From NCBI GenBank assembly GCA_004335835.1, contig RWJK01000214.1, positions 62,001 through 126,000 of the forward strand: a stretch of DNA of 64,000 nucleotides, given 5' to 3'. How positions within the stretch are numbered: position 1 is the stretch's first letter; the number at the start of each line of letters is the position of its first letter. The position numbers and the translations under genes are program-made. Shown here piece after piece: positions 53,923 through 64,000 of the stretch. The notes under the pieces were generated by a model, which was not told the origin of the DNA, ran no database searches, and saw nothing but the letters and a program-made list of their open reading frames with translations. The stretch comes from Scenedesmus sp. ARA3 (Eukaryota; Chlorophyta; Chlorophyceae; Sphaeropleales; Scenedesmaceae).

Positions 53923-54378
53923 CTAGCCATTCACCCAGAAAACATGCTGCACACCCTGAGCACATGCCAAAATCCTATGCCACGGCCAGCACTGAGTTGG
54001 ATTCACAACCACAAGGCATTCAGCAGGTGGAAACTTTGATGGGCACTGCATGTGGCACATGCGCATGCGCATGCTGAAAATCGCCATGCATGCTGCGATA
54101 TACCAGCCGCCAAGCGGCTTGCACTCCCGAATGATTGTCATCAACATAGACAAAATCGTGATGAGACATTGGTCCGCAATGCTCGCCCAGAGCAGCATGA
54201 GCACAGCTTGCCCTGTTGCACACGCGCGGGTGTCGTGTGCGAGGCTCACAGCTGCACTTCATGCTCCCAGAACGCTGCTCCACAACAGACACACATACTG
54301 CATGACTGCTGGCTGTACTCTATGCTTTGCTTTGAGTTGTGTGACTTCACAGACGTATTCATCAACCTGTTCAACTGT

Positions 54379-56836
54379 TCAAATCTCGTACATAACTGCC
54401 TCCTGCTCTGCTGGGGCTGCTGCCGGCTGTGTGGGCGCTTCTGCTGGCTGCTCAAGCGAAGCCAGCTTTAGCTTCATCAGCGCAGCGCCACTGGAGGGCT
54501 TGGATGCGAACAGGCACTCGCCCAGGTCCTCCTCCTTCACCACACCCTGAGCCACCAACGGCGCGTAGTACTGCTCCCTCAGCGCTGCAATGAATCTAGG
54601 TGCGTCAGCCTCACGCACCAGCGACACAGTGCAGCCTCCCCAGCCAGCACCTGGCGCAGCAGCAGCAGTACACAAAGCATCAGATACGCATGCGCATGTG
54701 TGAACGTAAACACAAGATTCTGTTGCGCTGCAAGGCTGGAACTATTCGCGGCACCAGGCTTATCCCCGCAAGCATTACAATGCAGAAAACAAAGCAATGC
54801 AGAAAGCAAAGCAAGTATGACAGCTGAAACTAGCTGCCGCCTGCAGCTGCCGCCGGCCCTGCTGCCGCCTCACCGGTGAGTCGTGCCCCCAGTGCGCCTG
54901 CTGCCCTGGCCGCCCCCACCAGCGCGTCCAGCTCAGCACAGCTGCACTCATACAGCCCGGCACAGCTGGCGTGGCTGGCGTCCATCAGCGACCCCAGCTG
55001 AGACAGCTTGTCCTTGGCTGCTGCATCCGACTGCAAGACAGCACAGCACAGCACAGCATAGCACGTGCAGCAGTGGAGAGTGAGCAGCAGGACACAGATG
55101 AGGACGTGCATGGGTGCAAGACCACGCTTTGGCGCGCAGTTTCTCGCGCTTGCAGGTTCACAAATGCAAACGAGCACAAAACACAGCCCATGCCATGTTG
55201 TTCCATGACACTGCTCTGTGCAGGTCTGCCAAGTTTCAGCCCACACGCAACAGACAAAGCGCCACACCAACAGCAAACACCTCGATCCGTGCCACTGAGC
55301 AACGTATACACAGACATGCACATGCACACACGCGCACCTTGCAGACGTCCCTGAAGCCGTACACACGCCCCGCCTCGCTGTACACGTGCAGCGCCCTGTC
55401 ACGCAGCCTGAAGCCCTCAGGCCCCACCACACCCAGCACCCGCAGCGCGCTAGCGTTGCCCTCATAGATGCTGGCCAGCGGCCTCTGCAGCAGGCCTTCC
55501 ACCTGGCGGGCAGGCAGGCAGGAGGCAGCTGCAGTGGTGGGCGTGTGCTTTGACGCAGCCGTCGGGAGAGAAGATGCTTGAGCCGGGCGTAATGTTTGCA
55601 GCAGACGTCACCCAAGCAGGGTCATCTGTTGTTGACAGTGAGGAAGTGTTGCAGTTGATTGTGCTGCCACATTGCGTGTTGCCCGGTGCGTGGGGTGAGC
55701 CAGCAGGCTTAACCAGACCAGCTGCAGCTACACACCAGCATGTGGCTGCATAATCTCTTGATGTGTTGTGTAGCATCCACCGCTGCGCTTGCAGCGCCTC
55801 ACCTCCGCGGGCATGTACACGCCCTCGTGCAACAGCTCCCGCACAGCCTTGGCCTGCGCCTCAGCCCCCGGGCCGTACTTATCAATGATGGCGGGCTCCA
55901 CCTGCTTCAGCGTGGTGACAGCAGCAGCCTCGCCGGGCGGCTTGCCTAGGGCCACAGCCAGCAGCATGGCGGCCAGCCGGCACTCCACCACACGCAGGTT
56001 GTAGCTGCAGGCAGGCACGGCGGCAGGCAGCTGGAATCAGCCAGTTGTTGCTGAACGACATACACAATCCAGTCAACAGCTGTACCAGGCAGCAACCACA
56101 AGTCACTGGTACCATGTGCTGGTTTGCTTGTACGTCAGGCTGCACCTGAGTACAGCATGTACTACATGCATTGATATTTGTGTAGACCTGCCTGGACTCA
56201 CCGCCTGTCTGCCGTCTCTGCCTTCTTGGACACAGCCATGGAGTTGGCAATCACAAAGGTGGCGCCTGCAGGCAGCTGCACGTCTGTGGCACGCACCTGC
56301 ACAGCAACACACCACAACCCATGGCAACGGTACTTCAGCAATTGAGCCAGACAAACCACATCTACGCAGCACCCATCTACACAATGCCAGCAGCAAAGGT
56401 AACCTTTACAATGCAGTTTAGGTGCCCTGGCGCTCAAGCCTGGCTCACCGGGTTGAACTCCACCAGCATTGCCACGCCTGGCATGCCCATCACGCTAATG
56501 GCCTGGTCCATGCCCCCACTGGTGACGCCCACGTGGCGCTCCGCGGTGCACGTGAACTCCGACACGTCGCCCTTGGTGAGGCTGCCGGCCACGCCCAGCA
56601 CGGCAGCGATGGCCAGCGAGGAGGAGCACACGATGGCCGCGCTGCTGGACAGGCCGCTGCCTGCAGGGCGAGGAGCGGAAGCCGGGCAAGTGTGCAGGGT
56701 AGCGCAGTAGCAGGTGACTGCAGGGGTCAGCGGCTGAAGGGCTGACGGCCATTTGCAGGGATGCTTATAAGAACATAGGTTTGCATGCGAGGCATGTGCA
56801 AGCAGCAGCACCCAAGCCATGTGCGAGACTTGCCAC

Positions 56837-56874
<38 letters not shown>

Positions 56875-58523
56875 ACAGCTTCTGGAGCAGTGCTGCCTGC
56901 TGAGCCAGCTGCTCTGCTGTGCCAGCCAGTCCTCACCCAGGCTAAAGGCAATTCTGCAGGGATGCATGTCATCACGTTCGTTTGCATGCAATCAATGTAC
57001 AAGCAGCAGCATCAAAGCCATGTACGAGACTTGCAAAAACTTGAGGCTGTTGCTGCTGTACAGCAGTTCTGCCTGCTGGGCCAGCTGGTCTGCTGTGCCA
57101 GCCAGTCCTCACCCAGCGGCACAGTGCCATGCACCATGACCTGCAGCCCTACTGGCGATGGCGCTGCGATGCCCTTGGACTGCAGGTGCTCAAACACACC
57201 CTGCAGCACATGGCGGCAGCACAACTTAGTACTTATACATAGCATGCAGTGTGTTGAGCAGAGCCAGCAGCAAAGCATGTGTAACCAGCTGCATGAACCT
57301 GCTTTCTAACCTGAACCGTCAAGGTCATGCACACCCCAGGCAAGCTGCTCCTGCAAAGCAACACTGCATATGCTGCCACCCTGCCACGCCGTTTGCAGCC
57401 ATGCATGTCATGCACTGCTAGGAGCATGCGTGATGTTCCGTGCACTGCTGTCCTGCCCACAAGCTACATGTGGCACCCACGCCCTACCTTGTATGCTGAG
57501 AGGAAGTAGTTGGCCCATGTGTGCTTTGCCACATCCACTGGCTGCGGGCAGCGCAGATGTTTAAACAGCAGACAGCATGATGCAGCTGAGGCGCATGCAC
57601 ACATATCGCATACATGCAACCCTGCCTGCTCTGCGCCACAAGCTAGCCAACATTTGCAAGCGCATGGCATGACCTCAGATGAGTCACAGACTGCCGCTGT
57701 TCTGTACCAGCGTTCATTGCAGCAACTAAAGGAGAGACGCTATGCAGCATTAGCGCCCAAGGAATGCTGCTGCTGTTGCTGATGCCTGGCTCTCGCATAC
57801 ATGCCTGTGCTGGGTCTGTGCCGAACTCAATCTCTGGGTACTGCTCCGCTTCTAGGTTTGCGACCACCAGCTTGTCACCACCCCGTCGGATGGCGACAAT
57901 GGTGTCCTGCAGCAGCACAGGGAGACATGCACTAACAGATAGCACGGCATATCCGGCTGCTGCGCACCAATGCTAAAGCAATCAATCAGCATGGTAGCAC
58001 TGGCCTGTGGTGGTTTGAGGTTGTGCGTCTGCTGCTCGCACTGTGCATGCATACTGAAAGGGCACTACATGCATGCAGAGCTGCTGCACTGCTGATGCAA
58101 GCTGTTGCTGGACCAGCACGCACCTGGCGGATAGCCATAGGCAGAACTCCGTAACCTTCATAATCAATGTGCTCGCCAATCAAGTTGACGCGGCCTGAAA
58201 GAGACACAGCACCTTGGTTGAAGACTTGCACCCATTGATCAATACAGATGCAACTGCAACTGTGTCTGAAGGCATCCGTGGCTGCATTCAATGCTCACCT
58301 GGAGCCCTAGCATATATCTCTGGTGCCTGGCCGTATTTCTCTCTGAACGCAGCTGCCAACCGCTGATAGCGAGACGTTGCCTCGACAGCACCTGCCAAAC
58401 ATCCAGGTTAGTGACTACCTCATGAACCGCCTTGCCAAACCAATATCATGTAGTGCTTTGATTACCTTCTAGGCCATAAATGGCCTCGATCTCCTCCACT
58501 TCTGGAATAGGCAGGGAGGCCAT
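54379..58523 (-). CDS. GALK: Galactokinase (plant type), 522 aa
   Basis: Twelve minus-strand exons: 58523-58466, 58391-58299, 58194-58124, 57906-57805, 57541-57488, 57200-57113, 56660-56449, 56296-56202, 56004-55803, 55502-55338, 55030-54874 and 54650-54379, in phase. It phosphorylates galactose at C1 with ATP, feeding UDP-galactose salvage. GHMP-kinase motifs are intact: the galactokinase signature [19 protein letters not shown] (51-69), the ATP loop [15 protein letters not shown] (156-170), [14 protein letters not shown] with catalytic Asp207, and motif [18 protein letters not shown] (about 430-444). [11 protein letters not shown] near the C-terminus matches plant galactokinases. Intron 4 has a GC donor. 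The intron at 57112-56661 contains a duplicated copy of its own 5' end. Confidence 0.96.
56781..57115. repeat. Duplicated segment spanning a 5' splice site in galactokinase
   Basis: Copy one (56982-57115) covers the last few bases of an exon, its GTGAGG donor and the following intron bases. Copy two (56781-56940) repeats this, including an intact CTGGGTGAGG pseudo-donor, and contains a (CTG)10 expansion at 56843-56872. The copies align over most of their length with scattered differences. Confidence 0.8.
57542..57804 (-). other. GC-AG intron in galactokinase
   Basis: In gene sense the exon ends GACCCAGCACAG and the intron starts GCATGT. The acceptor CCCGCAG precedes CCAGTGGATGTG. Both flanks are phase 0, and joining them restores the family sequence. 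No GT donor in the right phase is near. Confidence 0.7.
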
Positions 58524-59060
58524 CCTAGCTGACTTGCAGTGCACACGTATCAACAGTGCTTATCGGGCGACAGGGTCGATCCAAGCAACGTAATGCCTTA
58601 GTAGTACGTGTAATCCGACTGATACATACGTTAAGCACGCTGCTAACTTGAAGGATGACATGTCATCAAGAAGGTCAGACGGCCACCTCTGTTGAGCAGT
58701 GCTTGGCAAGTGCAACCTTAGCTTGTTTCCGTGCATCTTTTCGTGTGATAGAAGTTTGCTGAAACGTTGCGCAGTTCGAGCTCGAAGCAGTGTTGACATC
58801 TTTTACATCGACAAACCATGCTAGCTGCTCCACATGCAACAGCTTCTCTGTGCTTTACTTGAAGCTCCGTGCTCTTATCTAGCTCTCTTGCAATTCAACT
58901 TGCTCTTGTGCGTCTCCACAGCTGCCACAGCAGCAGCAACCAACTTTGTACTGCAGCATTACTGTACACACAGTCACGGCACTGCTCAAGGTCTACAAGC
59001 ACGTGCAGAGCCAACGAGCTCTGCCAGTAGCTGATTAGGCATTAGCACCTAGGCCACCGC
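58524..59060. promoter_or_regulatory. Divergent intergenic region (galactokinase / CASTOR-like channel)
   Basis: 537 bp between outward-pointing start codons. A 66-codon open frame (58834-59034, +) ends 26 nt before the channel ATG; if transcribed it would be an upstream ORF. Otherwise no element is recognised. Confidence 0.5.
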
Positions 59061-62000
59061 ATGCGGTTGGCAGCAGCCAACAGCACCTGCAGAGGTGCAA
59101 CCCGAGGTTGCGATGCTGGAGCATCATGCACACTTATGCAGCGTGCTCTGCCCAAATCAGCCATCCGCCAATGCTGCAGCAGGTCAACTTGGTCTTGTAG
59201 AGCTGCAGCTCCTGGGCCTTCAGAGAGCACTAGCAGTGCAGCAGCAGCAAGCGCTGCTGCAGCAACAGCAGCAGGGGAGGCTGCACCTCCGGGCGTCGTG
59301 CTGGAAGCAAACTTACAGCAGCAACAGCAGCAGTTAGAAACATGTGCTCAGCATGATGAGAGCAACACAGATGGTGCTATCAGCGAGATAGGCAGTAGCA
59401 TTAGCAGCGTCATCGGCAGCAGGAATGGCAGTTCTGTAGACAGGATGAGCATAGGCCTTCTGTATACAGAGGATGACAGCATCAGCATAGGCAGCGACTG
59501 TCCCAGCAGCACCAGCAGTATCGAGAGGAGTGATAGTAGCAATGTGTATGGCGCAGACGCACAGCCAAACCAAAGTGAATTTGAGGCAGCACAAAGCAGT
59601 GCAGCAGCAATAGAAGAACAGATTGTACAGCCAATTGTTTCATACAGCAGCTTCAGCAGCATAGACGATGAGGTTTCGACCTATGAACTAGAAGCAGCTA
59701 AGCAAGCAGCTAAACAGAAAGAGGCAGCTATTGCAGCAGCAGCAGGGGCAGCAGCAGCAACAACAGACAAGCCCTGGTGGCCCCCAACAGAGTTTGCAGC
59801 GCTGCTGGGTCTGGCAGTGGCGTTTGTGATCGCTGGCATCAGCAATGCGCTGCAGTGCAAGCCAGTGCAGCTGAACTACAGGTGTGTTGGTGCACAGCAC
59901 CCAACAGCATGCTTGGGCTGCAATGCTCCAACCTTCTGCTTGTACCCAAAGCATGTCATGCTCGCACGCTTCCTGTATCAGCTGGCAGCAACTGCCACTG
60001 CATGGTCAACTCTCTCACATGCCTTCACTGCTTTGCATGTGTTGCTGTTTAAACCTGCAGCCACCAGCGCATCGTGCGGCAGTGCAGCAGCTGCTGCGGC
60101 TCGCCGGCAGTGCAGGCAGCACACCACCAGTACATCGTGCGGCAGCCGCAGCTGCCGCTGCCAGCGCTGCCGCTGCCGCTGCGGCAGCAGCTGGACCTTG
60201 ATGCGCTGCCGCCCCCCAGCTACAGGGTGCCGCTGCTGGTGTCGCTGCCGTCAGCAGCAGATGATGGCATCAGCGCCTCGCTGCTGGCTGCCAAGGACTG
60301 GGTGCATGGCAGGTGCGGCAGCTGGCGCAGCCAGAGCAGGGCACATATTGGCCTCGCCTTGTGCCTGTAATGAGACGAACGGCCCAGCATTTTCGTGTGT
60401 GGACCAAGCAGCACGCATGCTGAGCAAATGTGCTTGTTTTGTTCGGAAATCAGAGGGGCCGTGTGTGCGGAGCTGCCGGCTTGTTACCTTAATATGTAAT
60501 CAGTCGACACCCTTGCTGCTCACAGCACTTGTGGTGTCTGCAGTTGAGGCGGAGCTAGCACAACTGGCCCTGCAATATCTCACAACTTGATGTGATTACT
60601 TTGTGCTGTGTGCGGCCCACCTGCTGCCTTGTTGCAGGGTGGCGTACCACCTGCAGCAGCTGGCCACCGCCAACATCAGCACCAAGGTGGTGGTGCTGTC
60701 GCTGTTTGCCACGCCCTTCATCCTGCTGTTCGGCTACATGTACCACAAGGCGGCACACGTCAAGTTTGGCGCAGCCATGTACAAGGCAAGCACCGCAGTG
60801 ACAGCAAGCTAGGCTTTGAGCTTGTTGGCGCACAGTTAAGTGCTGTGCCACTGCTGGACCAGCTGGATGTGCAGCATTCCAGAAGAGGGACGACCAACAT
60901 GTGCTGTTGCACGTTGCTGCAGCTGGCAGCCTGTGTGGTTCTGTGCAGGCTGCACCACAGCAGGTTACACATGTTGTTGTTGAACTGTCATTATTGCGGT
61001 GCTGCCGTTGCCGCCAGGTGTACGCGCTGCTGTACCGCGTGCCTGGCGTGGGCATCGCCAAGGAGGACAACGTGTACGCCTACATTGTGGCCAACATGGC
61101 CTTCCTGGCCGGACTGTTCACGTTTGCGGGTATCTTAGGTGAGCAGCGGCACCATGCAGCAGGCAGGCTGCTGCGACAGGCGCGGGAGAGGGGCGTGTAG
61201 TTGTGCTAACAGCAGATGTGCTGCGGCACTTGCTGTACATGCAGGCTGAGCAGCACAGGATGTTGGAGGAGACGCTTGCGGCAACTGATGTTGGGCATGC
61301 TGCTGTGCTGGCCCTGCAGGTATCGTGAGCGATGAGATCAAGATGGGCATCAAGAACAGCCGCAGCGGCAACTACAACATGCGGCTGTCGGGGCACATCC
61401 TCATCCTCAACTGGTGAGGGCCTTGCCTGAGCGGCTGCCACAACTGTTATTTGGGTTGCGGTAATGCCTGCATTTGGGCCACCCGCCCCATTTGGCCACC
61501 TTAGCAGGTCACGCATCCGGTCACCTGTCTGGTGCAGGTTCTGTTGTTGGCTTCACGACATGTGACAGACCGGTACTCTGCTGCTGCTGCTGCTGCTGCT
61601 GTTTGTTGCCTCCTCCATTGCAGGAATGGCAATACAACTTCGCTCCTCAGGCAGATTGCCAGCGCATATGCGGTGAGCAGGCACGCGCCATGGCTGTCTG
61701 TTGCCTGCTTCTGCTCGTGTATCTCATGCTTAGCAGCACTTGACAGCAATTCTGGCCTCCATAGCCCTGCAGCCACACTTTTGTGCCGATCATAGATAGA
61801 TAGATAGAGGGGTTGCACGGTGTGTTCATGCGGCATACGCCACCACAGACACTTGGTGTGCTGATCATATGGTTGCTTTGGTTCATGCGGCGATTGCCAC
61901 TGCAGGAGGGCGGCATGTTTGACAATGGGCGCTGGCTGCTGACCAACCGGCCGCCTGTGGTGGTGCTGGCTGACAAGAAGAAGGCGCAGATGGATGAGGC

Positions 62001-63821
62001 GGTGCACGAGATGCTGCGGTGCGCACAGATCGTCTGCCTGTGCTGCAGATTCTAACACTGCGTCACATGCACAAGCTGTCTGTCATTGCGCTCCAAAACA
62101 CCAGAGCCACATAGCGCACATGCATTCCGGTGTGCCTGGTTGCTGCCCATAACGTTCTTGGGCTGACTGGCATGTACGTCAAGTTGACTTGTGGCTCATA
62201 CAGTGTGCTGCTGCTGCTGCTGTTTGATAATGTGTGTCGCGCAGGGACCGTGGGCTGCACCTGGAGGTGCACACGCGTGAAGGCAACCCCTTCAAGCTGT
62301 CAGAGCTCAAGAGGGTGAGCTGACCTGCACGCCCCTGCACACAGCAATGGTATACTGACTGGCATATCTATGTTACGTCCGCATTAACTTGTGCAGCACA
62401 TACCGTGATTGTTGGCTGGGCAAGGCAACTGGCAATCTGCCACAGGCACATGGTCGCAGTCACTCCACATCACGTATATGTGGCTGTCGCTGCAGGTTGC
62501 TGCCAGCAAGGCGGGCACCATCATCGTGCTGCACCCCGACTCTGCCAGCTCGCCGCAGAATGCGGAGGCAATCAAGGCCAGCGTGGCCATGTGCATCACG
62601 GCGCTGGGCCCGCAGACCAACCAGCGTGTGGTGGTGCAAGCCACAGGTGCGCCTGCGGCGCCTGCAGCATGCTGAGGCTCACAACACCAGCCCAGAATGT
62701 TTATGTAGATGGCGCGTTCCTGTGCAATACATCCCCTGTGCAGGCATGTAGCCATCAGCTCAACTGCCGGATCTTATTACATGAAGCAGTAGTCGCTGTC
62801 TGTGGCTCTGCTATAGTGAGTGTGCACATACAGTGGCGTCACCTTGGTGTCATGTGTACCGCTATGCGCCTGCCTGCCTGCCCCGCAGGCTCCCCCAGTG
62901 AAGCTGGTCTGCTGAGCTCGCTGAGCGTGGCCAGCCAGCTGGGCGGCAAGGCAGCCATCCAGTCCATGGAGCTGCCCGACCAGCAGCTCATGCTGCAGCT
63001 GGTGAGCCAGAGCGCGGCGCAGCCGGGCATCCTCACCTGCTGGCTGGACATCCTGGCGCTGGCCAACAACAGCGCGCAGTTTTACGTGGCGGAGCTGCCC
63101 GCGGCGCTGGAGGGCAAGCCCTACGTGGACGTGCGCAGGTGCGGCGGCTGCGGAGGCAGGGACAGGTGCTGCAAGGGATGCAGCATAGACAGCAGCGCAG
63201 CGGCAGCGCCCCAGGATTTCATCGTGTATGCAAGTATCTATTGCCGCACCTGTGCTGTGGCAGGATCCGCGCTAGTGGCTTTGTAGCTAGCAGTTAGCGC
63301 GCGTGCATCATGCAGGGCAGGCGGTGTAGCTTGTCGTGCAGCATATCAATCGTTGTGCAAGTGGTGCGTGGGTGCTGTGCGCTATTTGTTGCTGGCGCAG
63401 GGCGTTTGCGCACGCCGTGCTGTGTGGCTTCCGTCTGCCGAGTGGCGAGGCTGTGATGAACCCTGCGGAGGGCGACGTGCCGCCTGCAGGGGCGCAGCTC
63501 ATCTTCCTGGGCAGGGGAGGTGAGCGGGCCGCACAGTGGCGGGCCAGCAGGGCAGCATGCTTCTGTGCTGATTGCTGGGTGGATGCTGATGGCCACACGC
63601 TTGTGGCGTGCAGCACATGAGACATATGCTGTCGAGATTGGCTGCAGCATACACGTCACTCTGCGTTGCATGGCAAGTGCTTCATGTTTGCTGCGCGCAA
63701 CTGGCGACTGCTGCTTGCAGGCGCGGGGCACCTCATCGCATCCCCGGGTGACCCAGTGTACGACACTGCTGCCAAGTCAGCGGCAGAGCGCATGAAGCGG
63801 GAGCGCACGTACCGCTCCAAG
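59061..63821 (+). CDS. CASTOR/POLLUX-type ion channel, 3' end beyond window
   Basis: Twelve exons are visible: 59061-59881, 60061-60312, 60638-60785, 61018-61138, 61320-61413, 61624-61672, 61906-62018, 62245-62314, 62496-62646, 62889-63138, 63401-63519 and 63721-63821 (763 codons, open at the right edge). The first 60 residues look like a plastid transit peptide, followed by an acidic Ser-rich region. Membrane spans: about 245-265 (FAALLGLAVAFVIAGISNAL), 375-393 (VVVLSLFATPFILLFGYMY) and 427-449. The RCK-like soluble part begins IVSDEIKMGIKNS, SGHILILNW and SLLRQIASAY, matching the CASTOR/POLLUX motifs VSDxI, GHILILGW and SLLKQLA, and continues with NNSAQFYV. In plants these are nuclear-envelope or plastid cation channels. 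The ADSGNHA pore-filter motif of the plant proteins is not seen. Confidence 0.85.
60786..61017 (+). other. GC-AG intron in CASTOR-like channel gene
   Basis: Exon 3 ends TACAAG and the intron begins GCAAGC, the classic GC-donor consensus. It ends CCGCCAG before GTGTACGCG. Both sides are phase 0. Reading through instead reaches a TAG after 8 codons. Confidence 0.75.
61578..61601 (+). repeat. (CTG)8 near a 3' splice site of the channel gene
   Basis: Eight CTG units end 22 nt before the exon start at 61624. Confidence 0.85.
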
Positions 63822-64000
63822 GTGCGCAACAGCTGCTTGTCTGCAGCTGCAGCACGCGAATCAGGCCACTGCCATGGCGATCACACAGACAGCCAGACGT
63901 CATGCACCACATGCAGCGTCATGATGGGGTAGACAACACAACTCCCATTCGTGCATGTATTTTGCGCCATCACGGGGTTAACGCGCCTCACCCGCTGCAT
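63822..64000 (+). other. Intron of the CASTOR-like gene running off the window
   Basis: Starts with a GTGCGC donor after the exon ending at 63821. No further exon is seen before the edge. Confidence 0.5.

Larger units (their letters stand above)
52763..54378. other. Intergenic region between convergent genes, with hairpin
   Basis: About 1.6 kb between the GMD stop and the galactokinase stop. It holds the GMD 3' UTR (TGTAA motifs near 53288 and 53365), the large hairpin at 53605-53688, the 13-bp triplicate at 53699-53737 and the 3' UTR of galactokinase. No coding exon was found. Confidence 0.5.

Overview
The window is nuclear DNA of a green alga (Chlorophyta). Almost every gene is split into short exons by GT-AG introns of roughly 100-400 bp. 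Coding sequence is GC-rich, and CAG/CTG runs occur in both exons and introns. Gene content is plant-like: chloroplast transit peptides, a thylakoid-lumen protein, a peroxisomal naphthoate synthase, a plant-type RR-TZF zinc-finger protein and a CASTOR/POLLUX channel. The intron and CAG style recalls Scenedesmaceae/Sphaeropleales, but that placement is an inference. All gene models below were built by hand; every listed exon chain keeps reading phase across its splice junctions.

Layout, left to right: a 541-aa coiled-coil protein (2203-6130, +); a 1317-aa F-box/leucine-rich-repeat protein with a 700-residue low-complexity tail (7048-13113, +); a 170-aa plastid membrane protein (15567-16865, -) head-to-head with a CCD8-like carotenoid cleavage dioxygenase (17347-21474, +); about 3.5 kb with no convincing gene; an RR-TZF CCCH zinc-finger protein with a Gln/Ala-rich tail and a 72-N assembly gap (24973-28482, -); about 2.9 kb without a gene; a GPI-anchored phytocyanin-like protein (31397-32871, -) head-to-head with a Tat-type thylakoid-lumen protein (33283-35674, +); a plastid-targeted pfkB sugar kinase (36218-38931, +); an NHL-repeat/BTB protein (40142-43376, -); and a PTS2-bearing 1,4-dihydroxy-2-naphthoyl-CoA synthase for phylloquinone (43839-46255, -).

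The right part is a sugar-activation block. GDP-L-fucose synthase (47043-49614, -) and GDP-mannose 4,6-dehydratase (49973-52762, +) share a 358-bp divergent promoter and together make GDP-L-fucose from GDP-mannose. Galactokinase (54379-58523, -) follows and is itself head-to-head with a CASTOR/POLLUX-type ion channel that runs off the right edge (59061 onward, +).

Recurrent architecture: four head-to-head gene pairs with 358-537 bp between start codons; two GC-AG introns; and a strand-polarised intron pattern in which CAG runs follow 5' splice sites and CTG runs precede 3' splice sites. Gene-poor stretches contain two notable perfect or near-perfect hairpins (30343-30373 and 53605-53688).
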